Shown piece after piece: positions 23,652 to 36,700 of a stretch of 64,000 nt of DNA; positions within the stretch are counted from its first letter, which is position 1; every line of letters begins with the position of its first letter. The stretch comes from Euwallacea fornicatus (lineage: Eukaryota > Arthropoda > Insecta > Coleoptera > Curculionidae): contig NC_089541.1 in assembly GCF_040115645.1 (NCBI RefSeq), positions 4,030,001 through 4,094,000 on the forward strand, in the 5' to 3' direction. Position numbers and translations under genes: made by a program. The notes beneath the pieces are model-generated. The model did no database searches and was not told where the DNA came from. It saw only the letters and a program-made list of their open reading frames with translations.

Positions 23652-26600
23652 TATATGGAAGGTACAAGAAGCAGTGAAAGACCCAAACTCCTCTATAAAC
23701 GGAAAGAAATCAGAGCTCTTGCGGCGTCCTTAATTCATTCAAGGAGGAGTTTCAAACTGTTTCCAAATACTCCCAAAGCTGCCACTCAAAAAAAAGACAA
23801 AACAAAAAGCAAAGTGGTACATGCAAAACTTTCCATAACAACTTTTAACATTTGCTCTAACTCGCATTTTCCTAGTGCTAACTGCACTACCGTGTAATTC
23901 GGATTATTTGACCAACTTTAATGGAAAATCGTCGACCGAGAGGGACTAAACAGCCCAACGAAATACAAACAAACCGCAACGGGGTGTAAGTGAAAATTAT
24001 TATAGATTAAGCCGGAGATTCCCAAGGGAGTAAATCAGTCATGCAGTTACGTGTTGCAAATAGAAAATTAGGTTCGGAAAACATGACCGATGCTGTTTGG
24101 GAAGTTTACAAGCTAGCACGTGATGGTCGAAGCTCAATAAAATGTTTGGCAGGGATTTAAAGGGAAATTTAGTCGGCAAAACGTTAAGGAAATTGGAGAG
24201 TAACACGTGAATAAATTCTTCATTAATTGGCATCTGCAACAAATACTCAGTTATTGCGATTTTAACTTTGAATTCATCGGAGCAGAAAGACCAAAACGGA
24301 CGAACCGCAAATAAGCAACCCACAACGAGATGTAAGTGAAATTTAGATATTTCATGGACCAATGGCCTCTTGAATCCTTTATGCTTTATGTAAGCGTATA
24401 CACGCGTTTCAATCTAATTAATATAAATATCCAACTTTGCTTACGCGCCGATGTTAATTTAATTATGCATAATTTGATCACAAAGAGAATTTATTTAACC
24501 CTCAAATAATTGATTTCGCCTCGATAATATGTTTTGGGTGGGAACAACGTATGGTGACCGGCTTATGAAACCGAATTGGTATCTCCGGGCAAATAGCTTA
24601 AGCAAAAACCGAAAGATAAATGTTGGAAGCAGCACTAGCGAATATAAATCAAGGAGAAACTGATATGCGTATAAACTAGTGTTTCCGGAAACAAACATAA
24701 ATACGAAAGAGCGATAAAATAAATCCCCTCCGGAAAAATATCAACTTAAGCATAAGACAATAAATCGAAAACAATTCAATTTGCATGCTCGGCTATACAT
24801 CTCCCTTTATATCTCGCAAGAATTTAGGGCTGAATTTGCGGCCAAATAATAAAACTCAATTGACGACCTTGTTTTATGTATGTGCCAGGCTTTCAATGAA
24901 GGTGCTGCCTTTGTTTTTAAGTCCATAAACAAAATAATTCATCTGCATTTCTCGGGATCGCTTTTTTGGGGAAGAAACTCCCAAAGCACATATGAAATGC
25001 AGAGGCAAAAGCGAGAATTTATGTTTTCTTTTGCCGCAATATCAGATATAAATCCGGTATTTTTCCAGAATATTAATAAGAGATAATAAACTATCTCCGA
25101 GTCAAAAGTGCCAAAAACGGACTTTCGAGAGGGTACACACAGTATTTTATCAAAAATTATAGCTTTCTTTACACTCCGCTGTGCCTAAGATTTATTTCAG
25201 TTTTGGCGCCTTGATTTTTATAATGCCCCTAACTCAGTTAGCGCCGGCATATATTTTTAGGAATTTCCTGATTTATCTTTTGGCAGAAATAAACAGGAAC
25301 ATGTAAAGGCATTCCTACATCAAAACCTAAAAAAAGGGTGAAATACATGTATATGCGTGTGCTCTTCAAAAATGCGAAATGGCTGAGCGAATCAGGTCTT
25401 TCCGACTCCGATATCGATAATAGTTCGTAGGTAAACCATAGGCCTTTTGGGAAATTATGATCTGGATCCGGTTCATCCCTATCAGCTTATTTTCAACCAG
25501 TTGATTTCAACCAACAAAACAAGTACAAAAAGTACATACAGTTTGTAATTTGGATTTTTACATGTGCCTCATACATGCATTAAATCAATTCAAAGTCGGC
25601 AAAAATATGACCAGTGGCGTTTCAAATTTTTTGTTTTTACATTGAAATAAAACAAAATCTGGTACAACACGGGCAAGTAAAGAATGAGGAGATGAAGAAC
25701 TATTAATTCATGAACTAAACATCAGAAAAATAAAATATAAGTAACGAAAACTGTTTATACTTATACGAAACATAGTAAAATCATTAACATATATTGTGAC
25801 ACCTCTGATCCTTCTAGAATTGTAACAAATAACCAACTCAAGAACATACGTTCATACCATCATCTTCACTCGACCCGTATACACTCCCATTATCAATTTT
25901 GACCCATTAGTCTAGTCTGTAAAAGACGTGTATTATATCTCTGTCTTTGTTATTTTAATATTGCATTCCCCCTGCACACCCTAGACACATACGTGCTCCT
26001 TAATTCTATACCCCCGCAAAGATCTAAAGAACAAACTATAGTAAAGTCTAATCTATGAGACACTCAACTATAGCCGCACATTCAGGATATTTGCAGTAAT
26101 TTCCTGAAGTAATGATAATAACCAAAACTTTGAAGCTGAAAGCATACTTCAACACCAGTAAGACAATCCGATTTTGCTTCCGATCTATCATTTCATACAA
26201 ATTTTCTTTTGTATAGTAATCTAAAAGATTCATCTTACGTAGTTATCCCTAAGTAGCTATACTAAGGGGCAAATGACGCCTTCTTAACAGTGCAACACGT
26301 TTTATTTGCATGTTTACTTTTGCATTTATGAATAACCTGTAATACTGCGTGTCTCAGGGAAAATTTCCCAACCTGAATATATATTTTGTACTTTGTTAAA
26401 AAAAAACGTTACAAAACATCGCCTTTGATAAGGAAGACATTAGTTGGTGAAAAAATTGTTCTCAAAATATCATCCCTGTACCCCTGGAAACCACCCTTTT
26501 GAAATCTTCAAATTAGGACAGAGATTGCGTTATACCTCGTTTGAAAGGTAATGTTATTCTCTACGTGGCCAAACTTTTAATTTATATTTTTATACATCAG

Positions 26601-26870
26601 TCTTGTAGAACTGAAACAAAAATCAAATAACTTAATTTTAACCACGAGTGTTATAATAAATGTTGAAAGTGTACAGTTAGACTCAAAATGTCTCTACATT
26701 CCATATGTATCAATAACATTTCTAAAATTCCATATCAAATTGATAAACCCTAATGTTTTTAGAGAAAAATTTATTGGTATTTTACTGTGCACTTAGTGGT
26801 TTTAGTACTTCCCGGCCAAACATCACTTTCCAGTTCATTCATTTTTTAATTTGATTAAAAATTGAATGTT
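23652..26870. other. Intergenic, no gene recognised
   Basis: Open frames such as 24362-24039 (minus, 107 codons) and 24698-24495 (minus) have no recognisable motifs and are not supported by splice context. A block ending ATGTAAGTGAAA recurs about 350 bases apart (about 23985 and 24330), hinting at another old tandem duplication. Around 26340-26500 there is a terminus-like motif (CTGTAATACTGCGTGTCTCAG) typical of a decayed short element. Confidence 0.35.
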
Positions 26871-27344
26871 ATGAAACACACGTTATGAAAGAGAATCGAA
26901 ATTGTGAGCCTGCATTACAAAAGCAATAATTCTGAAAGAGCGGCAGCCTGTGATTTCAATTTAAATCATCCCGATCAAATGATATGCCACCTTTACATAT
27001 GTATCTAAGTTACTAATGAAATTCAATCAGACTGGTTCCGTCCAAAAAAAAAACACGAAGTTGACCGTCCAGTGCGAGTTTATGAAGTCCGAATGGCGAT
27101 TCTAGGACATTTCAAGTGGACAATATAACGTTCGTACGAAAGATTGCTAAGAAATCTGGCGTTTCAAAAAGTACTGTTCATAGAATTAAAAAAAAATTAA
27201 AATTCCCTTTTTATGTCATAAAACTTGTACAGAAATCAAATGAGGCTGAATTCGACCGTCGATCAGGGCTCTGCGAATTTTTTAGAAACATGTTACATTT
27301 TAACATACATTTGTTGTACAATACAATATTTTCCAAACAAGGTA

Positions 27345-27670
27345 AGCACTTCTGAATATTAACATATAAAGACAGGAGAATGAGTACAAAAACAGCAACG
27401 CACATCTACAAATCCATCTGCAGACCCTTAATGGATTACGGATGTATTATACTAGTGAACGCGACAGACAAAACGAAACGATACACACAAACGACCGAGC
27501 AAATAATTTTAAGAACAATTACTAGAATGAAACATTATAATAATCCACTATGCTGTCCCAGTACACAGCTGCCATACGAACAAACTGGCATGTCTAGAAT
27601 TAGGAATAGGCTTGAAAGAATGTAACAAAAATGGATGAACAATGACAAAAACTAGATAATAATAAGACCT

Positions 27671-27732
<62 letters not shown>

Positions 27733-27925
27733 TATATATATATCAAGACCGATGAAAAACTCACGCTACAGACACCTTAGGCAGGCTCTGAAAGAAGGAA
27801 TAACATGGGCTAAGTTATTAGAATTATAATTTCATTGTAACATCTGCTATCTAATTGGGCTGAAAGACCAGGTAAGTTAATGAACTATTCTATTAAATAG
27901 AATAAAGATTATATATAAAACATTT
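27345..27925 (+). mobile_element. 3' end of a LINE inserted in the transposase relic
   Basis: Reads HIYKSICRPLMDYGC, then TEQIILRTITRMKHYNNPL and SRIRNRLERM, the C-terminal region of a non-LTR retrotransposon pol. After a (TA)n tract it continues with SRYRHLRQALKEGITWAKLL, then a 3' part with GAATAAAGATT. Flanking host sequence reads (A)TATTTTCC on the left and ACATTTTCTG on the right, so the insertion is near a short ATTTTC duplication. It is 5'-truncated, as is usual for LINE insertions. Confidence 0.75.
27672..27743. repeat. (TA)n microsatellite, about 72 bases
   Basis: An almost pure AT dinucleotide run inside the LINE fragment, with one break (ATAATA). Its edges are CTTGATATA and TATATCAAG, so the tract is also a palindrome that could extrude. 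Confidence 0.95.
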
Positions 27926-28534
27926 TCTGATGAATATTCGTTCTATTTAAATGATGGAGTTAAGAGGTAATTGTTGTTACTAGAGTAATATCAATCCTCA
28001 TTTATTGCGAGAGATTCAGACTTAACAATCTCAAAAATTCAACGTTTGGGCAGAAATTTTGGGTGATCACAGTGTTCGACCATTTTTTAACTCCTGGAAA
28101 CTTAAACGGATTCAACTATCTACAATTTCTACAAGACGCCATATCTCCCAGAATAACTGAAGTACTTAAACAAGATCCTCGCCTGTGAACTAACAAGAAT
28201 TAGTTTGTCAAAAGAATGGAGCGCCCCAATACTACAAACTGCTGCTGTTCCACTATTTCTAGATGAAGAATTCAGATTATTGACACATGAAATCTAATAA
28301 AGTGGCCCGCGAGATACCCTGCCCTTAGTCTCTTAGATTTTTTCTTACAGACATTTGATGAGCAAAATCGATGAGACACAATCTGATTCCCTCTAGGAGT
28401 TAGGTGCTCGAATCGTAGAAGAGTTCAGGTCAATAACACCTGAAATGTTAGATAATTTACGACGACGTTTTGAGGACTAACTGTACGTGAGAATGGAAGT
28501 CAATAGGGATCGCTCTCAACATTTCTTGCTATAA

Positions 28535-29416
28535 AATAAATAAAATATCAGTAAAAATTGTCAAAATCAAAATGGTTTTTGCTTAATTTCTACAAAATCA
28601 ACGTACAAAAATAAAAAATAAAAGACCATGAACAGAATAAAATAATCTCTCAAACGAAATACAATACAACCCTCCTTTCCAATTTAAAAATTTCAAAGGG
28701 GGCATTTCCAGAGGTAGTGGGATGATGTTTCTAAAACCTCCTTTTCACGTATTTTTACCTTACATCCTCATCAGTAGCTTCATAAGTACCATTATTTTGA
28801 ATGTTTCCTATTGTAAACTCCCAGAGAACACATTGATACTTCTTAAAGACATATCGTCACTATAAATACAGTAAGTGCATACCTAACGTTTCTACCGCAT
28901 TATGTTGCACATATCGAACATTAGAACATTACTGAATAATAAAAAACTCAATAAATAAATATTTGCTAACAGCCATATTTTTTATATAAAACAAAACAAA
29001 ATAAAAACGTTGAAAACTCTGAGAAAAAATTCACCAAACAACCGAACGAACAACGTACCGATATACGAACTTTTTTCAAACTTTTCATTCCAACTTGGAC
29101 AAAGTGAAAATTTTATCCTGCTGAAAGCAGAATCCCTTCAAATAAAAAGGGAGCGATAAGAGGCGGTATAAAGTCAAAAGTTTCATTTTAAATAGGAAAC
29201 TTTGTAGATTTACACGTCGGGATGAATATCTCTGCCTCTAACTTAACTTAATTTTTATGCTTTATCTGAATGTGTTGCAATGATAATGAGACGAATGGAA
29301 AAATAATTTACGCTCAACCCTCGGAGGAATCATAAGGGCATGAAATTAATTTTATGTTGTGTGAAACCGATTAGATAATCTTTTCACTGAATTTGTTTAT
29401 TTCAATTTAACAATTA
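28535..29416. other. Intergenic, nothing recognised
   Basis: AT-rich, A-tract-rich sequence between the transposase relic and dispersed repeat copy B, with no supported gene. Confidence 0.4.
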
Positions 29417-29850
29417 TTACCATCGGTTCACGTTCGGCACTGACGCTGCACACGAACTTCTCGACTCAATCAACTTGCGAAATTTCAGCAGGTCTTCGCA
29501 ACTATAATAATTCAATACATCTCGGAATATAACGTACTCCTCCCGGCGTAGGATCCCTATACTTAAGCAACAATAGGTAGAGTCACTCAACCTCCGCAAA
29601 CAAGTACAACACATCACAATTGAGCAACTACAAGATGGAAATCCTGAGGCGAGATTACGATAATTGATTGGGGATGTTACAAAGACCATTGTTTGGCAAG
29701 AAATCCCACAGCATCCTAATTACCCACAGTTGTTCTGGACCAATGCTCCATAAATCTTACCCTTGTAATAAGACGCTATTTCACTAATGGACATTGTAGG
29801 TATGACATTCGCAAATTCCGCTTTGGGAATATTAATACGAATTAAAAATC
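29417..29850 (-). repeat. Coding-like dispersed repeat, copy B, with adjoining 90-codon open frame
   Basis: 29850-29720 on the minus strand reads INIPKAEFANVIPTMS, then SYYKGKIYGAL, homologous to copy A at 20285-20480. A stop follows, then an open frame (29689-29417) rich in Cys and Ser (SCSCSIVMCCTCLRRL) ending at a stop. Whether the 90-codon frame belongs to the same ancestral gene is unclear. No family was recognised. Confidence 0.4.
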
Positions 29851-32800
29851 GTTGGAATTTTTATCTTTTTATTTGAATGGTAAAATTTCACTATTTTGAA
29901 AAATTTTTTTAATGACAATTCTCGAGATTTTCAAAGAATCCTCGACAAAAGGGTATTTCAAAATGTAGAAATAATCAATATTTAATTGTGTACGATTAAA
30001 AAAAAACAAATTTGATTGAAGATACAAATAAGGTAAATAAAAAAAAACTTTCAATTAATAATAAAGGAACAGTTCCCTCTTATATTCAACTTTTCCAATC
30101 ACAGCCACTTTAATGTTAAGCTAACACTAACAGTACATATTTACAATTTTCACATTCCTAATTTCTTACAGTAACTCGAATTAAGGACACAACAATAAAA
30201 GAAAGTAAGTCAACGTTATAAGTTATTGCAAATAGTCATTATTTCGCAACCAAGTAAATAATAGTGAACCGCAAATTTAAGGCGTTGATTAAGCCATTAG
30301 GCATTTATAATCAAACACCCTGTATAAATAAAAAATAAAAGAAAATTTTGTATTGTTTCTTATAGAATTGTACATGTCAAACGTATCTTGAAAATCACAT
30401 GACTTTAATGATTGCTTTCCGGAAGAATACCTATGTAAGGCAATCCGATTGCCATGATTCACTATTTCTATTTCCCAAACCGTTGTTAAAAGATCGTTTA
30501 AACGAGAAAAAAGTTCCTAAATTCCAAGGTAAACTAGGGCTCGAAAACAGTATTTACAAATTACAGTTGGTTTACCTAGAGATCAGAAAAAAATTAAAAA
30601 CATTTTTTTTTCCAAATAAAGCCAAACCTGACGGTTCTACAAAAAAATAATCAGTACAAAACATCATTTTTTCTCAGGCTTGCACACTGACCTTCATGTA
30701 TTTTCTTTTTGCTCCACAGTTTCTAAGATGTTGGCCTTAATTTCACTTCTTTAAAAACAAGCCTGATTTTTTCATCGTATTTTGAACGCACTTTTTATCC
30801 CCAAGTCGATAATATATCGTAAAATTACTTGTTTCGACGTTTCATTTGAAAACAAACAAACAGGGTTTTCGAAGGCTTTACTTTTATTCGCTCCTTCCAA
30901 ATTTAGGTTCGAAGCAACCTTTTTTTTAATAATATAACGAATTGGTGTAACTTAACCCGTATTTTTAAAATAAAATTTAGGTTTGGACAAAAATCTTATA
31001 AAAAGTCTCATGATGGATGTTTGGTAATAAAACGGTTTAGCGAGCAATCTTGTAAAATATCGTTGAATTGAGGACATAAATACTCACAAAATACGACTCA
31101 GAATACCAAATCCATAACTAAACAATTAAAAATATAGCTTGCATCGTAGAAACTAAACGGCAAAAAGACAATTTTTTATTAGATCAGTATGTAAACTTAA
31201 AATATAAATATAATCTCTTATTGATTTGTTTTTGAAAAACAAGGCGCATGTCTCTTTTATACTTAGTTAGAAAAAACTAACAGATTTTTAATTTTTTGTG
31301 AAATACTTTGTAAACGAAACAAAATTTGGCAATATCGCTTTCGAAGTTTAGTTTACAATTAAATTTAGTAACTTTTGCCAAACTTAACTAACATTCTCTA
31401 ACTGTAACGGTTTAGAAACTGAACAGTCCTCTATAGATCACCTGTAACATATTCAAATATTCCTGCACTGTAAAAATATATTATAAACTAAACAAATATA
31501 CGCAATACACCGATGTGTTGCGTTTCTTCATTTCAACAACATATTCTAATATGTTTCATACCAATTAGGACATTAATATGGGAAGAGTAAATTTTCTCCC
31601 CTAAAAAAGGTGTACCTATGAAAAAATGCTTTTTCTCTAACAGGGAATATTCCGAGATATTAGATACTCTGGAAATTTTTCAGTATCTCCTATTTAAATA
31701 TATTTATACTTTTCTTACTATAATATTCATAGAATATTGATGAATTAGAAGGAACATTCATAGAATAGTTGTTTCTACTATCACTAGATTATTCAACTGA
31801 GTTTTTATGCATGAATATTACCTGGTGTTAACGTTACTCAGTGCGAACAATATAAAGAGCTTGACCGATCATACTGCTTCGTCATTCGGGTGATTCGACT
31901 GATTGAATATGAGTTTAACATCGTATATATATGAAAGGATAATTTTTAGTAACCCAATTCATTATCTTGTTTAATTCAGGATGTCAGAAATGATGTCCAC
32001 GATCCATAAATAGTTCAAGTTGTCCGACTTGTACAAACCGACAATGACCTGGAACAGACTACACAGCAAGCAGTTGACTCTCGTAAAATAAACACACACT
32101 GCGTCAATATATAGAAGCCGACATGGATCTTCAGTTAATAAGCGATCAGATTCAGCATGACTAGCGACCCAAAGATAAGAAAAATTTGAAAGAACAGCTG
32201 TGAGTGAAATATTCTAACAACATCTCAATAGGTAAAGGAGTTGCCTCACTAATACTCGGGTTTTGGCATTTCCTTATGCGAAATACAAGTTGATTCAAAA
32301 ATACACACGCGACACATCAATCAAGGTCTGAAAAAGGTCAATCAAACTGCTTTCACTGAGTTTTGAGGTAAATCCTTTTAATATCACTAAACCTCACTCG
32401 CGTCGTGCTGATATGAATCAAGAAAATGACTCGAATATGGTGGCTTCAAGTGGAAACAATGAAGACAACTACTGAAGCATTTCCGTAGAAGGATGATTTT
32501 GACATTGTTCACTTAACAATCCACCGCTGACACCCCACATCCCTCTCAATAAGTCATCCAGCTGTCTATAGGCGTTGTCAACACCACTTAATTACCTAGC
32601 GGGATTCCATTACCACACCACTGCAAATAACCGAATAATTATTGTTCAATTGTAGGTCACAGATCACATGCTGGTTGTATCAATCATCCAGCTTCAGCAC
32701 AGGAAGAGTTTTTGAGTAGGAGTTCCTGTTCTTGCACCTACGCTGAACAAACTTGAGTGATTTTGATAGGTATGGTGTTCTAGGTAGAGTTTGGTCAGTA

Positions 32801-33750
32801 ATTTGTCTTTAGTTGTCTTGTAGCATAAAATACAATGTTTTTCTACTCGATTTCATGCTCTAAAGAGTAGAGCATTCCCCAGAGATTAATGCCGAAATAG
32901 CCTAAAGCAGCGTTGAGATACACAAGTTTAATAAGCTCACGTCATTTTAACATGATTTCACGGGGAGCTTTCTACTCCCCACAGTACAAAGTCCATCCCC
33001 TAAAGCCAGATTACGTACTTCTACAAATACCGGTCGATATCCACCAATTATTATTTATCCCATACCAAACGTTACCAAATATCTCAAATGAATATTCCTA
33101 GATAAATGCCTCATGTATTGTTATTTTAATTAAGATGGATTCTTTAGTCAACTACATACTTTATCTGAATAAGCACAGAAGATCGAATCCAATAATTGTT
33201 ATACATACTATTGGCATTATTGTCTTAATATTCAATCATTTATATTCAAAAATATTCCTTGATATTGTTCGTAGGAATACGTCTCCACAAGCGTTTTTTA
33301 AAATGTTAAGAAAATATTTAATATTACCTGGGTGTCCACCATTAAGACAGGAAAATTTGTCCAAAAACACCTATTAAATTAAATATAAGACTATGATGTG
33401 TTTAAGCTATAACGTTATATAAATAAACACTTACAAACGCAACTCCAAAAAATCATATCGGAAAACTTCCAATATGATGCGATGATGAATTTCCAAATGG
33501 TTTAGCTGAAGGGGCGAAGTCTTTACTGCGGTTCTCAATGAATGGCTCTTGACCTAAACCCTAAACAGTAAAGAGAAAACTATAACAGTTATGTAATAAC
33601 TATGTCATGTAAAGTTTTAAAGATTATTTCAGATCAGTGTGTAGCCAAACAAGCTTACAAATGAGTCCATAAGTAAAAGTCGAATAAAACTGCATTAAAT
33701 ACTCATTACATGCTACGTTTTATACACTACTTAATTACTCATACTAACGG
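29851..33750. other. Intergenic plus 3' flank of the USF3-like gene
   Basis: No supported gene. A terminus motif (CACCCTGTATAAA) lies at about 30317. Near 31850 the sequence AATATAAAGAG is followed about 25 bases on by an ACTGCTTCGTCATTCG block, the layout of an arthropod TATA/initiator promoter or a retroelement LTR, but no matching second LTR or gag/pol was found. The last few hundred bases are probably the 3' UTR of the minus-strand bHLH gene. Confidence 0.35.
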
Positions 33751-36700
33751 TTAACTAACCTTATTAATTTCGGGAAAAATCGTACTCAAATTAAAGTTAG
33801 CCAGTGTCGTTCCAGCTGAATTGACCGACGGTGACATTTGAGGATGTTGAACAGTGGCTCGACCTGTTATCGCAGGGGCCAAAGGTGGCATCAAAGTATT
33901 GGGAATACTTTCGGTGTTTGGTTTTGAATACAAAGGATTTTTACAGGAATATATTGTGGTTGGAGGTAGGTACGTAGTATGAAAATCATCTGGCAGAACT
34001 GGGGAATTAATAGCACCAGGCATAGACAAAAAAGGTAGGTCAAAATTAGGGAGAACATTGTCGTTCAGTGTCCGTTTCTTCACTTTCTTGCAACTATAGC
34101 TCTGATTTTTGTCATCCTTAACTTCAACTTGCCTGTAATAATTCTTGGAAAAGTGGCACTTTTCTTTGCTACTAGCCATAGGAGTTACGTTGCTTTGGAA
34201 GAGATTGGTTGCATCCCCTAGAAAGTCCTGGGTGTTGGACGTAGACATAAAAGTATTACTTGCCACATAGGAGGATGTTATAGTGGATACAAAATTATTG
34301 CTATAACTGGCATTATTGTGGAAAGTGGTCGTAAAGTTTTGAGTAAAACTTGAGGTATTGGATTGATGATAGGTTTGACCTGACGAATGCATGTAGGAGC
34401 TATTATTATCCTGAGACACTTCTAATGAAGGGAAATACATATTTTCGTTTAAAAAATTCGGGACAATAGTCTTATTTGTACTGCTCTGACAAGTAGCATT
34501 CCTCTGAGAAGGCTCTTGAATCCCAATTAAGGCTTCCGCCGAGTAGCTACTTCGAATATTTTTCGAATTATTATTAGTTCTAGAAGGTTGCTTAACCTCA
34601 TTAAACATGTTACTACTGGCAAACCCAGGTTTCTCATTTTTCTGATAACTGCCATGTATCTCTTTACCGGTCTCAGACCTTCCAGAGGCTCTTTTATTAC
34701 TTTTAACTACCCCAGCCTTGGAGCGATTCCCACTATTTCTTCTTGAAGCTACTTTCGCAGGACCATTTTCCTGATTTTGATCAACCAACTGGCTCACTGA
34801 CAAAAAACTACTCTGGCCCTCACAGCTACCGGTCTTTCTAGCTCTTCCCCCACTATCTCTCGCCCTTTGATCCTTATAAACTTTCTGCTCCACTACAGGG
34901 GTGTTTAATGCCAAATCTCCAACTAAAGTAGGCAAAGTTGAAGGTACAAACGGCTGAGAGGTGTCTAAAAATTGAGGAATCTTGCTCGGAGACCATGAGA
35001 ACTGATTTTCCTCATTTTCCGGTCGCTGATAAGAGGGGTACATATCACTGGTTTTTCTAAAGTCCTGATGGCCAAAATGCTCGTTTGAATTTGTGTATGT
35101 GGGGGTGTTAAAATAACTATTAGCGTTTGTAAACGCGTTGGAACTAGTGCCGCTAAAAGGGGGCAGAAAATAGTCGCTTTTATATGAGGTCGTAGTGCTT
35201 GGAGTAGTCATCCAATTAATGGGTTTATTATGACCAGGGGTTTTAATTTTGGTTTGCAAGTTGTTGTTCTGGAGTTTGTCCTTCTGGTAAATTTGATTCG
35301 TGTTGCAGTTCGTGAATGATTTTCTGTTGTAATCGTTCGTATATGAGGATGTGAAGCCCGACATATCCTCCCCTCCAAAAGCATTGTAAAAGCTGTTGCT
35401 AGTAGCGGCACTGGTGTATACTGGAGCATATTGCTTCGTAACGTTATTACCAGCAAAGTGGTTAGAATTAGCAGAAGAACTAGTGCAATTCTTATACCCA
35501 GAATAATGACTAGAAAACTTGGCAGAATAAGCGTCATTTTTATTAGAATATCCCTGATGAGTTCCAGAAGGTTTAAACGAAAAAATATTAGTACTGATAT
35601 CCACAGTACTACTACTTCCACCTTGTATCAAATCTGGTAACTTCCCGCTGTTACCAATCATCTCCTTTTGAACGTTACGCTGCTGATAATCTGGAAATTT
35701 ATTATAGCTAATCTCTTTAACGACTTGAGATTTATTGTTGCTGCTAAGAGCTTTCACTGGACTTTTAATACTGCTAACATTAAATCCGTCAATGTTTTTC
35801 CCGCCGCTATTATAAAACCCTGCGCAACTATCTTTGCCAAAAAAGCTGAAACTGTCAAAGTTGAGCAAATTGGGCGTTAAACTCTCCGAATAGGACTGCG
35901 TGGGCTTGGCAATGTCCATCGTACCAATTTGTAATAAGTTTGGGGTTCCAGTTTGGCTCTCAGAGTTCTCATCCCCCAACACTTCCGCGACTTTAGTGCC
36001 TGAAGAAACCAACGGAAACGCGAGCAAGAAAGCTGCAGTGGGAGAAGTAGATTCCTGGTTCTGACACCCTGGAGGTACTTGAAATGAGGCGAAAATATCA
36101 TTAGAGAGTTCAGTTTGTGGTAGGTGCATTTCCAAGGATTTTAAATCGTTTATATTGTTGGAATGCTGGTGGTTAATAACGTCGGCATGTAAACTATTAA
36201 GCACTACATCACTCTCTTTCTGACAAGAAGGCACTGTCATCTCCACAGTTGATTTGACAACAGTATTATTATCAAGCTCTGTGTCTTTAAGCTCATTGTT
36301 TTGTAACTTAACAGTCTTAGGTTGAGGATTTTCATTAGTTTCAGTATCAGCAAGTCTATCCAATAGGAAGCTGTCAGAATTGTCAGTAGGTTTTATGGCA
36401 ACCTCTGCAACATTTGGCAGAGTTTCTCCTCGAAAAATATCAGAAGTTTCCTTCGAGATACCACCATTTTCTGCAGGGGTACTTACAAATCTAGTTAGCT
36501 CATTTTCAAGTGCATCTTTATTAGGTTTTCCATTATCAACTTCACCTACAGTGTCCATCATATCTTGATTTGTTGATTGCTCTGCGGCTTTAGCAGAAAC
36601 TTTTACTGGAGAATCCGTCTCGATTGCTTTAGATATTTGGTCAGTTTTGACAACAACTTCAGAGACAACTTTAGTGCGTTTAGCCTCACTCTGCATACTT

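Larger units (their letters stand above)
26871..28534 (+). pseudogene. Tc3-like transposase relic, copy 3, interrupted by a LINE fragment
   Basis: From the ATG at 26871 (with a stop five codons in) the frame reads KRIEIVSLHYKSNNSERAA and ACDFNLNHPD, then a gap to RMAILGHFKVDN, IAKKSGVSKSTVHRIKKKL and LVQKSNEAEFDRR, up to LLYNTIFS near 27335. It resumes near 27925 with FSDEYSFYLNDG, LNVWAEILGD, NGAPQYYK, ARIVEEFRSITPEML and DNLRRRFED, and a final FLL stop at 28534. Multiple stops and shifts show it is dead. The break falls exactly at the IFS/FSDE catalytic motif. Confidence 0.85.

Noticed and set aside
23416..23733. 105-codon plus-strand frame beginning MVPLKSLSKILS
   Set aside because: It lies in the right arm of the palindromic element and is matched in inverted orientation by the left arm at 20950-21300; not an independent gene.
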